The translations under genes were made by a program, and so were the position numbers. Under the pieces are notes generated by a model. The model was not told the DNA's origin. It saw only the letters and a program-made list of their open reading frames with translations, and ran no database searches. A DNA stretch of 64,000 nucleotides from CBDBJR01 sp965206445 (GTDB taxonomy: Bacteria; Pseudomonadota; Gammaproteobacteria; Arenicellales; Poriferihabitantaceae): NCBI GenBank assembly GCA_965206445.1, contig CBDBJR010000001.1, forward strand, positions 558,001 through 622,000, written 5' to 3'. This document shows, in pieces, positions 36,501-48,500 of this stretch (position 1 is its first letter; each line of letters starts with the position of its first letter).

Positions 36501-39500
36501 TCGCTGGGCGCCATCGATACGGACTTTTTGGTGGATGACACCGGCCGCGCGGCGCATTTTGTCTGCGCGCGCGCCGACTTTGCACGGATTGAGGCGGCCA
36601 ACGGCGGTACCGACTGCCTGCGCATCACCGCCGCGCAGCGCGACACCTTCGTGCAGGCCGACGCCACGCTGAGCGGCCTGATGATTTCCGCCGGCACGCT
36701 GGCGCCGCCGTTTGCCCCCGACACCACCGGCTATGCCGTCGCCGTCGACGCCGACGTCACCGGCGTGACGGTGACACCGACCGCCAGCCAGCCCGGCGCC
36801 GCCATTACCGTCAACGCCAACCCGGTGGACAGTGGCAGCCCCGGTGCGGAGATTCTCCTGACCGCCGGCAGGCCGGAGGACATTGTGATTGCGGTGACCG
36901 TCGCCGACGCGACCACCATCTATACCGTCACCGTCACCCGCCCGGTGGGCGTAATGCTGACCGGCAGCCTGACCGAGGCCGGCCTGTTCGCCGACCCGCC
37001 ACCGACGCTGACGGTGACGCTGATCGGTGCCGAATACGTGGTCGCTGGCCAACTGGGGGTGGACGACTTCGACCTGAGTGATACCGTAGACGGGACGGTG
37101 CGCGTGACCGGGGTCAGCCGCGACAGCGAGAACACGGCCACGCTGACGCTGGGCTATGACGGCGCCGACATTCTGATGGACGGCGAGTTGTCGGTAATGG
37201 TGCTGGCCTCCGGGTACGCCGGCAGTACCGACCTGCCCGCCGTCAGTGTGGATATTACCGCCAGCGTCGGTGCCAATATATGCGGTCGCACGCCGTCGGT
37301 GCGGGACGCGATTGTCGCTGCATCGGCGGCCACCGATGCATGCACCGGTGTGGATCTGGCGTCGATTACCGGTACGATTGATCTGAGCGGCGGGGAGGGG
37401 CTGCGGGGGCTCGACGAGCGGCCGCAAAGTGGTGATTTTGCCGGCTTGTCGGGGCTTCAGACGTTGCGGCTGGCTGGCAACCCCGACGTTTTCGACGGCA
37501 GTGTGCCGGCCGGGCTTTTTCGCGGCTTGCAATCGCTGATGATTCTGGAGCTGCGCGGAAACGGCCTGACGGCGCTGCCGGCCGACATTTTTACCGGTTT
37601 GCCGGCGCTGCGGGAGCTGGTTTTGAACGACAACGCCCTCAGCTCGATCGAGGTCGGTGCGTTCAACGGCCTGGATGCGCTGATGATGCTGCGTTTGCAG
37701 GGCAATGCTTTCACGCCGGGTGGCCTGCCTGCCGGTGTTTTTGACGCGGTGCTGGATACGCTGGGGCGCATTGGCGACGCGGGGTCAACCGCAACCGGCG
37801 CCCAGTTTACGGTCGACGCCAACGTCCGCGCCGCCCATTTTGTCTGCTCGCGGGACGACGCCGCACGGATTGTCGCTACCGCCGAGCCTGCCGTGACCGA
37901 CTGCCTCCGGGTCAGCGCGGCGCAATTCAACGCCTTCGTGCAGGCCGACGCCACGCTGAGCGGCCTGACGATTTCCGCCGGCACCCTGGACACGGCGTTT
38001 GACCCTGACATCAACGCTTATGCCGTCACCGTACCCAACAGCGTCGACGCCGTGACCGTCACGCCGACCGCCAGCCAGCCCGGTGCCACGATTACCGTCA
38101 ACGCCGTCAGCGTAGCCAGCGGCAACCCCAGTGCGCCCATTTTGCTGTCGCCGCCGGGCATGGAGAGGCCGATACCCATTGCCGTGACCGCCGCCGACAC
38201 GACCAGGCTGACCTACACCGTCACCGTCACCCGCGTGGCCCCGCCGCGCATCACCGGTATCGAGTTGACCTCGAATGCCGACGCGGGTGTCTACGCGATT
38301 GGCGACGCGATTGCCGCGACGGTGACGTTCAACGAGGCGGTCACGGTCACCGGACTGCCGCAGTTGGCGCTGACCGTGGGCACGGCGACGCGCCAGGCGG
38401 TCTACGCCAGCGACAGCAGCACCGACACGGTGCTGGGGTTCAGATATGCGGTGGCCGCCGGCGACCGCGACGCTGACGGCGTCAGCATCGGTGCCGATGC
38501 GCTGGCCCACGCCGCCGACAGCGGGATTCAGTCTGTGGCCGACCCGGCCCTCGACGCGGTGATTGCGCATAGTGTGACGGTTGACGATGTCCTCGAACAG
38601 GCAGTAGACGGTGTCGCCCCGACGGTGGCCGGTGTCGTCATCAGCAGCACCACCGGCCCGTACGCCGAGGGCGAAGCGATTGCGGTGACGGTGACGTTCA
38701 GCGAGGCGGTGACGGTGGATGTGCTCGACGGTACCCCGCAGATAGCGCTGACGGTGGGCACGCAGACGCGCCCGGCGGTCTACGCCAGTGGCAGCGACTC
38801 GCCGACGCTGGTATTCCGCTACACGGTGGCCGCCGGCGACCGCGATGACGATGGGGTTGAGGTGGCGGTCAACGCCCTGACGGCCAACAGCGGCACCATC
38901 CGGGACGCCGTCGGCAACGCCGCGCTGCTTGACCACGCTGCCATTGCCGCCACCGCGGTCAATCGAGTGGACACCGCCGCGCCAACGGTGAGCATGGCAG
39001 TCATCAATCGCAATGTTCTGACGCTGATCTACAGCGAGGCACTTGACGGCAGCGCGGTGCCGGCGCCGGGAGCCTGGACGCTGACACTGGAGGCGGGCAC
39101 TGCGCCGACGGTGAACGCCGGCGGTGTGGCTGTCAGCGAGACGAGAGTGGTGCTGATGCTGAGCGCAGCCGTGGCGGAGACGGAGGTCGTGACGCTGGCC
39201 TACACCGCCGACCCGAACGCGAATCCACTGCGCGATCGGGCCGGCAATCAGGCCGGCAATCTCACGACCCGGATGGTGACCAACAACACCGGGGCGCCGC
39301 GCATCACCGCCATCGAGTTGACCTCGGACGCCGGCGATGGCGTCTATGTGATCGGCGACGCGATTGAGGCGACGGTGACCTTCAGCGAGGCGGTCACGGT
39401 CACCGGCAGGCCGCAGTTGGCGCTGACGGTGGGCACGGCGACGCGCCAGGCGGTCTACGCCAGCGACAGCAGCACCAACACGGTGCTGGGGTTCAGATAT

Positions 39501-42500
39501 ACGGTGGTCGCCGGCGACCGCGACGATGACGGCGTCAGCATCGGCACCGATGCGCTGGCCCACGTCAACGGCAGCGAGATTCATGCTGCGGCCGACACCA
39601 CCGACAACGCGGCAATTACGCATGGTGTGACGGTGGACGCTGACCTCCGGCACCGGGTAGACGGCGTCGCCCCGACGGTGACCGGTGTCGCCATCAGCAG
39701 CACCACCGGCCCGTACGCCGAGGGCGAGGCGATTGAGTTGACGGTGACGTTCAGTGAGGCGGTGACGGTGGACACCGGTGGCGGGTCGCCGCAGAGTGTG
39801 CTGACGGTGGGCACGCAGACGCGCCCGGCGGTCTACGCCAGTGGCAGCGACTCGCCGGCGCTGGTATTCCGCTACACGGTGGCCGCCGGCGACCGCGATG
39901 ACGATGGGGTTGAGGTGGCGGTCAACGCCCTGACGGCCAACGGCGGCACCATCCGGGACGCCGTCGGCTACGCTGCGGTGCTCAACCACGCTGCGATTGC
40001 CGCGGCCGGCGCCAATCGAGTGGATACCGCCGTGCCGGTGTTGGATATGGCAACGGTTGATGGCGCTGTCCTGACGCTGACCTACAACGAGGCGCTCGAC
40101 GACAACGCGGCGCCGGCGGCGTCAGACTACACGTTGACCGCGGGCAGTTCGCCGACGATAGCCGGCGTGACCGTCAACGGGCAGACGCTGACGCTGACGC
40201 TGATGCTGGGTGCGGCGGTGCAATCGGGCGAGACGGTGGCGCTGACCTACACTGCCGGGACGAGCCCGCTGCGCGACCGGGCCGGCAACCGGGCCGCCGA
40301 TTTCATGCTCGCGGAGGTGCCCAACAACACCGGGGTGCCGCGCATCACCGCCATCGAGTTGACCTCGGACGCCGGCGATGGCGTCTATGCGATTGGCGAC
40401 ATAATTTCGGCGACGGTGACCTTCAGCGAGGCGGTGACGGTCACCGGACTGCCGCAGCTGGCGCTGACGGTGGGCACACAGACGCGCCCGGCGGTCTACG
40501 CCAGTGGCAGCAGCAGCACGGCGCTGGTGTTCAGCTACCCGGTGGTTGTCGATGACCGCGCCGATGACGGCGTAAGCATCGGCGCCGATGCGCTGTCCGC
40601 CGACGGCAGCGGGATTCAGTCTGTGGCAAACCCCACAATCAACGCGGTGATTGCGCACAGTGTGACGGTGGCCGCAGACACCAATCATGCGGTAGACGGC
40701 GTCGTCCCGACGGTGGACGGTATTGTCATCAGCAGCACTACCGGCCCGTACACCGAGGGCGAGGCGATTGCGTTGACGGTGACGTTCAGCGAGGCGGTGA
40801 CGGTGGACGTCGGTAGCGGGTCACCGCAGATAGCGCTGTCGGTGGGCACGGCGACCCGCCCGGCGGTCTACGCCAGCGGCAGCGACTCGTCGGCGCTGGT
40901 ATTCCGCTACACGGTGGTCGCCGGCGACCACGATGACGATGGGGTCGAGGTGGCGGTCAACGCACTGACGGCCAACGGCGGCACCATCCGGGACGCCGCC
41001 GGCAACGCCGCCGTGCTCAACCACGCTGTGATTGACGCGGACGCCGCCCAGCGCGTGGACACCGCCGGGCCGGAGTTGCGCACGGCAGCCATCAATCGCG
41101 ACGTGCTGACGTTGACCTACGACGAGGCGCTCGACGACAACTCGGTGCCGGCGCCGGGGGCCTGGACGCTGACGCTGGAGACGGGCGCTGCGCTGACGGT
41201 GAACACCGGCGGCGTGGCGATTGACGGGACGACGGTGCGGCTGACACTGAGCGCAGCCGTGGTATTGGCCGATACGGTGATGCTGGCCTACACCGCCGGG
41301 ACGCCGCCGCTGCGCGATCTGGTTGGCAACCGGGCTGCCAATCTCAGCAGTCAGGCGGTAACCAATACCACCTCGCCGCCGCCGCGCATCACCGGCATCG
41401 AGTTGACGTCGGATGCCGGCGATGGCGTCTATGCGATTGGCGAAACCATTGCCGCGACGGTGTTCTTCAGCGAGGCGGTGACGGTCATCGGCAGGCCGGA
41501 GTTGGTGCTGATGGTGGGTACGGAGACGCGCACGGCGGTCACCGTCGCCGGCAGCGACTCGTCGGCGCTGGTGTTCAGCTACACGGTGGCCGCCGGCGAC
41601 AACGACGCTGACGGCGTGGGCATTGCCGACGATGCGTTTATTTTGCCCGTCGGCAGTACGATTCGGGACACCGCCACCGATAGCATGACCGCGGTGCTCA
41701 CGCATGCACGGGTAGCCGCTGGCGACCAGCACCGGGTAGACGGCGTCAACCCGACGGTGACCGGTGTCGCCATCAGCAGCACCACCGGCCCGTACGCCGA
41801 AGGCGAGGCGATTGCGCTGACAGTGACGTTCAGTGAGGCGGTGACGGTGGACACCGGTGGCGGTACCCCCCAGATGGCGCTGACGGTGGGCACGCAGATG
41901 CGCCCGGCGGTCTACGCCAGCGGCAGCGACTCGTCGGCGCTGGTATTCAGCTACACGGTGGTTGCCGACGACCACGATGACGATGGGGTTGCGGTGGCGG
42001 TCAACGCCCTGACGGCCAACGGCGGCACCATCCGGGACGCCGTCGGCTACGCTGCGGAGCTCGACCACGATCCGATTGCCGCGGTCGTCGCCAATCGAGT
42101 GGACACCGCTGTGCCGATGCTGGATACGGCAACCATCAACGGCGCTGTCCTGATACTGGCCTACAACGAGGCGCTCGACGACAGCTCGGTGCCGGCGCCG
42201 GAAGACTACACGTTGACACTGGAGACGGGCACTGCGCCGACGGTGAGCACCGGCGGCGTGGCGATTGACGAGACGACGGTGCGGCTGACGCTGCGTGTGG
42301 CGGTGCAATCGAGCGATACGGTGATGCTGGCCTACACCGCCGGGACGACTCTGCTGCGCGACCGGGCCGGCAATCGGGCCGCCGATCTCGTGATCGGGGC
42401 GACCGGGGCGGTACTCAACGCCACCCCGCCGCCGCCGCGCATCACCGGCATCGAGTTGACCTCGGACGCCGGCGACAACATCTATGCAATTGGCGACACA

Positions 42501-45500
42501 ATTGACGCGACGGTGACCTTCAGCGAGGCGGTCACGGTCACCGGCAGGCCGCAGTTGGCGCTGACGGTGGGCACCAACACGCGCGCGGCAATCTACGCCA
42601 GCGGTAGCGACTCGACGGCGCTGGTATTCAGCTACACGGTAGTCAACGACGCCGCCGAGCTTGACGCTAACGGCGTGAGCATCGCTGAAAATTCGCTGGC
42701 CCACGTTGGCAGTAGCACGATTCGCGCCGGTAGCCGCGAGGCACTGCTGACGCACACGGCGGTGCCGGATGACGCCAATCACCGGGTGGACGGCATCGCC
42801 CCGATGGTGACCGGGCTGGTGCTGGCCGCCGGCCCGTACGCCGCAGGTGGGGCGATTGAGTTGACGGCGACCTTCAGCCAGGCGGTCACGGTATTCGGCC
42901 AGCCGCGGGTGGCGCTGACGGTGGGCACGGCGACGCGCCAGGCGGTCTACATCGGCAGCCCGACCGCGACGACGGCGGTATTTCGCTATACGGTGAGCGC
43001 CGATGATCTTGATGGTGATGGGGTTGAGGTGGCGGCCGATGCACTGATGCTAAACCGCGGCACAATCCAGGACGACACCGGCAACGCCGCCGTGCTTGAT
43101 CACGTTGCGATTGACGCCACTGAGGCCAATCGAGTGGACACGGTCGCGCCGGAGTTGCGCGCGGCAACAGTCAATGACGATGTACTGACGCTGATCTATA
43201 GCGAGGCACTCGACAGCAGATCGCCGCCGGCGCCGGCGGCCTGGACGCTGACGCTGGGGACGGGCGCCACGCTGCCGGTCGCCGTCGGCGGCGTGTCTAT
43301 TAACCGGATGACGGTGACGTTGATACTGAGCGTGGCGGTGCAGGCGAGTGATACGGTGACGCTGGCCTACGACGCCACCACCGCGAATCCGTTGCGCGAT
43401 CTGGCCGGCAACCGGGCCGCCGGTCTCACCAACCGGGCGGTAATCAACAACACCGTGACACCGACGGCCATCCTGTCCGGCACGCTGACCGAAGCGGCCC
43501 TGTTCGCTGCTGACCCGGTGACGGTCACCGTTACCCTGCCCGGCACCGAGTACGTGAACGGGCTGCTGCCGACCCACTTCACGTCGGCCGCCACTGTCTC
43601 CGGCACCGTGACCGTCACCGGCGCCACCCGAGACGACGCCACCACTGCCACGCTGACGCTGGCGTATGACAACCGGGACCTCCCCACCGGCGGTAGCCTG
43701 GCGGTCGTTGTCGCCGCCGTCGCCCACACCGGCAGTGGCGACCTGGCCACCAACCCGATCCCGATTATCGCCAGTGCCGGTGTCAATATCTGCGCCCGCA
43801 CGGCAGCGGTGCGGGATGCACTCCTCATTGCCATCACGCCCGCCCCCAGCGACTGCACCAATGTGCCGATGACGGGGCTGCAATCGGTGACCGGCCTTGA
43901 TCTGACCGGCACGCTGGAGCAAAGTATCCCGGCGCTGCAAAGCGGTGATTTTGCCGGCTTGTCGGGGCTGACGCAGCTGGATTTGGACAACAACCCATTT
44001 ACCACATTGCCGGCCGATATTTTTGTCGGCCTGGCCGGGCTGGTGCGGCTGGAGCTTGACAAGACCAACCTCACCGACTTGCCTGCCGGCATTTTTAACG
44101 GCCTGGATGTGCTTGCGTTTTTGGATTTGCGTGCCAACAATTTTATGCTGACAACCGGCCTGCCCGCCGGCATCTTTGACGCTGTGCTCGATACGCTGGG
44201 CCTCATTGGAGTCCAGGTTGGCAACACCGGGTTTCTGGTGGATGACACCGTCCGCCAGGCCCATTTTGTCTGCTCGCGCGACGACTTCATGGCGATTGTA
44301 GCGTCAGTCGCAACCGCCGGCGTGAACGACTGCCTCCGGGTCAGCTCGACGCAATTCAACACCTACCTCGCACGGATTGGCGTCACGTTGAGCGGCTTGA
44401 GCATTTCCGACGGCACCCTCGAGCCGGTGTTTGACGCGGGCACCGCCGACTATACCGTCGCCGTTGCCAACAGCGTCACCGCCGTGACCGTCGCGCCGAC
44501 CGCCACCCGCAGCGACGCCGTGATTACCGTCAACACCGACCCGGTGGACAGCGGCACCGCCAGTGCCGCGATTGACCTGCCGACACCGGACACGGCGGTG
44601 CCGATCACCATTGAAGTCACCCGCGCCGGTACCACGGGCACCTATCGGTTGCGGGTGACCCGCGTGGCACCGCCGCGTATCACCGCCATCGCGCTGACCC
44701 CGAACGTCGGCGGCTACGCGCTTGGCGAGGCGATTGAGGCGACGGTGACCTTCAGTGCGGCGGTGACGGTGGACGTCGGTGGCGGGTCGCCGCAGATACC
44801 GCTGACGGTGGGCACGGCGACCCGCCAGGCGGTCTACACCGGCGGCAGCGGCTCGACGGCGCTGGTGTTCAGTTACACGGTGGTCGACGGCGACAACGAT
44901 GACGATGGGGTCGCGGTGGCGGGCAACGCCCTGACGGCCAACGTCGGCAGCATCCGGGACGTCGTCGGCAACGCCGCGGTGCTGGCGCACGATCCGATTG
45001 CCGCGGATGCTGCCCATCGCGTGGACACCGCCGCGCCGACGGTCAGCGGGGCCACCATCGCACGCGATGTTCTGGTGCTGATCTACAACGAGGCGCTCGA
45101 CGCCGGCTCGCGGCCGGCGCCGGCAGACTACACGCTGACACTGGGGGCGGGCGTCGCCCCGACGGTGAACCCTGGCGGCGTGGCTATCGACGGGGCGATG
45201 GTGACGCTGACGCTGAGTGCGGCGGTGGTACCGACTGATGACGTGACGCTGACCTACACCGCCGGTGCGAATCCGGTGCGCGATCTGGTCGGCAACCGGG
45301 CCGCCGATCTCCCGGCCCAGGCGGTGGACAACACCACCGATGCGCTGCCGAGCTTTGTCGGCGAGTCGGTGGCGGCGCAGATTTACACGGTCGGCGTGGC
45401 CGTCGGCGCGGTGCAACTGCCGGCGGCGAGCGGTGGCAACGGGGTGCTGAGCTACACGCTGGCACCGGCGCTGCCGAACGGCCTGACGTTCAATGCGGAG

Positions 45501-48500
45501 AATCGCCAGATCAGCGGCACGCCGACGGTGGCGACGGCGCCGACCCGCTACACGCTGACGGTGACCGATGCCGACGCCAGCGACCCGGACAGCGACACGG
45601 TCACGTTTATGCTGACCGTCAATCCGGCAGTGCTGTCGGCCACGCTGGCCGCGCCGACGGCGCTGACCGGGGCCAACCTCACCACCGCCACGGTTACGGT
45701 CACACTGGAAAACACCACCTATGCGGACGCGTCGGCGCTGGGGCCGGATGACTTCAGGCTGTCCGACACCATCGCCGGGACGGTGAGCGTGAGCGCCGGC
45801 GGTGTCACCCGCAGCGGCAACACCGTGGCGACGCTGGCCCTGGCGCACAGCGGCGAGGCCATTCTCGACAGCGGCACCCTGTCGATCACGGTGCTGGCGT
45901 CCGCGCACGTCGGCACCGGCGACCTGCCGGCCGGCAGTGTGCCGATTACGGTGACCAATACCGTCCCGGATTTCGGCTCGGAAACCGTCACCGCCCAGAC
46001 CTACACCGTGGGCACGCGTATCGGCACCGTCACACTGCCGCCGGCCACCGGCGGCAACGGCGCAGCGGCCTATGCCCTCGCCCCGGCCCTGCCGAGCGGT
46101 CTGACCTTTACCGCCGCCGACCGCACCATCACCGGCACCCCGGCGGTGGGCACCGCGCAGGCCGCCACCGCCTACACCTACACGGCCAGCGACAGCGATA
46201 CTATCGCCATCGCCGACACCGCTGCCCTGACCTTCACCATCACTATCAATGCGGTGCCGTCGGCCACGCTGGCCGCGCCGACGGCGCTGACCGGGGCCAA
46301 CCTCACCACCGCCACGGTTACGGTCACCCTGGAAAACACCACCTATGCGGACGCGTCGTCGCTGGGGCCGGATGACTTCAGGCTGACCGACACCATCGCC
46401 GGGACGGTGAGCGTGAGCGTCGGCGGTGTCACCCGCAACGGCAACACCGTGGCGACGCTGGCCCTGGCGCACAGCGGCGAGGCCATTCCCGACAGCGGCA
46501 CCCTGTCGGTCATGGTGCTGGCGTCCGCGCACGCCGGCACCGGCGACCTGCCGGCCGGCAGTGTGCCGATTACGGTGACCAATACCGTCCCGGATTTCGG
46601 CTCGGCGACCGTCACCGCCCAGACCTACACCGTGGGCACGAGTATCGGCACCGTCACACTGCCGCCGGCCACCGGCGGCAACGGCGCGTCGGCCTATGCC
46701 CTCGCCCCGACCCTGCCGAGCGGCCTGACCTTTACCGCCGCCGACCGCACCATCACCGGCACCCCGGGCACCGCGCAGGTCGCCACCACCTACACCTACA
46801 CGGCCAGCGACAGCGACACTATCGCCATCGCCGACACCGCTGCCCTGACCTTCACCATCACTATCAATGCGGTGCCGTCGGCCACGCTGGCCGCGCCGAC
46901 GGCGCTGACCGGGGCCACCCTCACCACCGCCACGGTTACGGTCACCCTGGAAAACACCACCTATGCGGACGCGTCGTCGCTGGGGCCGGATGACTTCAGG
47001 CTGACCGACACCATCGCCGGGACGGTGAGCGTGAGCGTCGGCGGTGTCACCCGTAGCGGCAACACCGTGGCGACGCTGGCCCTGGCGCACAGCGGCGAGG
47101 CCATTCCCGACAGCGGCACCCTGTCGGTCACGGTGCTGGCGTCCGCGCACGCCGGCACCGGCGACCTGCCCGCCGGCAGTGTGCCGATTACGGTGACCAA
47201 TACCGTCCCGGGTTTCGGCTCGGAAACCGTCACCGCCCAGACCTACACCGTGGGCACGAGTATCGGCACCGTCACACTGCCGCCGGCCCCCGGCGGCAAC
47301 GGCGCGTCGGCCTATGCCCTTGCCCCGACCCTGCCGAGCGGCCTGACCTTTACCGCCGCCGACCGCACCATCACCGGCACCCCGGGCACCGCGCAGGTCG
47401 CCACCACCTACACCTACACGGCCAGCGACAGCGACACTATCGCCACCGCCGACACCGCTGCCCTGACCTTCACCATCGCTATCAATGCGGTGCCGTCGGC
47501 CACGCTGGCCGCGCCGACGGCGCTGACCGGGGCCAACCTCACCACCACCACGGTTACGGTCACCCTGGAAAACACCACCTATGCGGACGCGTCGTCGCTG
47601 GGGCCGGATGACTTCAGGCTGACCGACACCATCGCCGGGACGGTGAGCGTGAGCACCGGCGGTGTCACCCGCACCGGCAACACTGTGGCGACGCTGGCCC
47701 TGGCGCACAGCGGCGAGGCCATTCCCGACAGCGGCACCCTGTCGGTCACGGTGCTGGCGTCCGCGCACGCCGGCACCGGCGACCTGCCCGCCGGCAGTGT
47801 GCCGATTACGGTGACCAATACCGTCCCGGGTTTCGGCTCGGAAACCGTCACCGCCCAGACCTACACCGTGGGCACGAGTATCGGCACCGTCACACTGCCG
47901 CCGGCCCCCGGCGGCAACGGCGCGTCGGCCTATGCCCTTGCCCCGACCCTGCCGAGCGGCCTGACCTTTACCGCCGCCGACCGCACCATCACCGGCACCC
48001 CGGGCACCGCGCAGGTCGCCACCACCTACACCTACACGGCCAGCGACAGCGACACTATCGCCACCGCCGACACCGCTGCCCTGACCTTCACCATCGCTAT
48101 CAATGCGGTGCCGTCGGCCACGCTGGCCGCGCCGACGGCGCTGACCGGGGCCAACCTCACCACCACCACGGTTACGGTCACCCTGGAAAACACCACCTAT
48201 GCGGACGCGTCGTCGCTGGGGCCGGATGACTTCAGGCTGACCGACACCATCGCCGGGACGGTGAGCGTGAGCACCGGCGGTGTCACCCGCACCGGCAACA
48301 CTGTGGCGACGCTGGCCCTGGCGCACAGCGGCGAGGCCATTCCCGACAGCGGCACCCTGTCGGTCACGGTGCTGGCGTCCGCGCACGCCGGCACCGGCGA
48401 CCTGCCGGCCGGCAGTGTGCCGATTACGGTGACCAATACCGTCCCGGATTTCGGCTCGGAAACCGTCACCGCCCAGACCTACACCGTGGGCACGAGTATC

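Noticed and set aside
3273..44366. Eukaryotic origin because of capped LRR, cadherin-like and Calx-beta domains
   Set aside because: These families are all common in bacterial surface proteins. SwmB-type and He_PIG repeats are mainly bacterial, and there are no introns over 64 kb.
2500..45400. Short plus-strand reading frames in the other frames (for example 2500-2685, 11233-11418, 34684-34926, 43666-43872)
   Set aside because: All lie out of frame inside well-defined domains, are Arg/Pro/Ser-rich and recur at the same place in homologous repeats, as expected for frame shadows.
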